From Methylobacterium sp. (GTDB lineage: Bacteria > Pseudomonadota > Alphaproteobacteria > Rhizobiales > Beijerinckiaceae), in contig JADCCN010000006.1 of NCBI GenBank assembly GCA_020252645.1, positions 1 through 64,000 of the forward strand: a stretch of 64,000 nucleotides of DNA. Direction: 5' to 3'. The notes below the pieces were generated by a model. The model was given only the letters and a program-made list of their open reading frames with translations, ran no database searches and had not been told where the DNA came from. The position numbers and the translations under genes were made by a program. This document shows positions 63,710-64,000 of the stretch, piece after piece; within the stretch, counting starts at the first letter, position 1; every line of letters starts with the position of its first letter.

Positions 63710-64000
63710 TGATTGTCCCTCGGCGTGCCATGCGTGCGCACGACGCGACGGTATTTCACGGCGTTCTTCAGCACCATGCCCTTCGAGAGGCCATCGACTT
63801 CCTTTCGCTGCATCGCCTGCCAGGGCGTCTGGCTCTTCGGATATTTGTAGCCACCGGCCGCCTTGAGTTCGACCTGCCTTTTCGCGATTTCTTCTTCGGA
63901 AATCAGCATGTTGGCGGAGCGGGTGTTGAGGTCGATGCGGATTCGGTCGCCCGTGCGCAGGATGGCGAGGTTTCCGCCCGCCGCCGCCTCGGGCGTCGCG
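63706..64000 (-). CDS. IlvD/Edd family sugar-acid dehydratase, C-terminal part
   Basis: Cut by the window edge; 97 residues plus stop are visible. ILRTGDRIRIDLNTRSANML then ISEEEIAKRQVELKAAGGYK is the C-terminal swivelling domain of dihydroxyacid/sugar-acid dehydratases; the tail reads KYRRVVRTHGTPRDNH. The Fe-S and Mg sites lie beyond position 64000. With denD-like and SDR genes in the same run, a sugar-acid role is more likely than valine synthesis. Overlaps the GNAT gene by TTGA. Confidence 0.85.
   Translation of the reverse strand, partial: ATPEAAAGGNLAILRTGDRIRIDLNTRSANMLISEEEIAKRQVELKAAGGYKYPKSQTPWQAMQRKEVDGLSKGMVLKNAVKYRRVVRTHGTPRDNH

Overview
The window is about 64 kb of GC-rich chromosome, best explained as an alphaproteobacterium of the order Hyphomicrobiales (Rhizobiales). 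This rests on gene content seen together: homospermidine synthase, a fused erythrin-VIT1 iron exporter (MbfA) with an Irr-type palindrome, an OlsB-type ornithine-lipid acyltransferase, a PmtA-type phospholipid N-methyltransferase, a single-chain indolepyruvate ferredoxin oxidoreductase, and the gene order hrcA-rph-rdgB-hemW and glnD-grpE. I cannot name a genus from sequence alone.

Layout. 1-4950 is an accessory region on the minus strand. It holds a broken IS5-family transposase and a tandem array of leader/variable-tip (toxin-like) genes, each followed by a small immunity-like gene. The array abuts the 3' end of hrcA and contains two detached copies of the hrcA 3' end. 4951-21700 is housekeeping: hrcA, rph, rdgB, hemW, an LppC-type lipoprotein, rsmI, yraN, gshB, glnD and grpE. 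It continues with a minus-strand group (FMN reductase, pyrF, two DUF1330 genes, dapB, a small membrane protein, gpmA), then cysK and pmtA. 21700-33200 carries dnaJ, dnaK, a TRIC-like channel, an Ada-like repair protein, nth, uppP, a glutathione transferase, queG, an SDR and olsB. 33200-42300 has a hybrid histidine kinase, comM/yifB, mbfA and a sulfonate/nitrate-type ABC importer with OsmC and membrane-protein partners. 42300-49650 has the indolepyruvate oxidoreductase, a DUF1007-NicO nickel/cobalt module and a gamma-glutamyltransferase. 49650-55170 is a zinc region: Zur-like box, His-rich membrane protein, znuCBA, a COG0523 GTPase, a WD40 protein and a small protein. 55200-59600 is polyamine metabolism (ornithine decarboxylase with a long 5' leader, a GNAT, homospermidine synthase) plus a FosX-like hydrolase. 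59700-64000 has a MarR regulator, a 2-hydroxyacid dehydrogenase and a sugar-acid group (IlvD/Edd dehydratase, GNAT, SDR, DenD-like dehydrogenase) running off the right edge.

Two things stand out. First, the 450-4950 array looks like a toxin-immunity cassette system that grows at the hrcA 3' end: a near-identical leader and promoter are reused with different C-terminal tips, and old hrcA tails are left as scars. Second, a ~104-bp two-hairpin repeat with ends TAGAGC...GCTCTA occurs in two sequence subfamilies. One copy interrupts the IS5 transposase between duplicated CTAG tetranucleotides, which shows mobility. Five other copies sit so that their terminal TAG is the stop codon of a neighbouring gene (six genes in all).

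Start codons were chosen by family length, ribosome-binding site and operon spacing where several were possible. No database search was run. Family names come from motif recognition, and the toxin, immunity and leader-RNA functions are inference.
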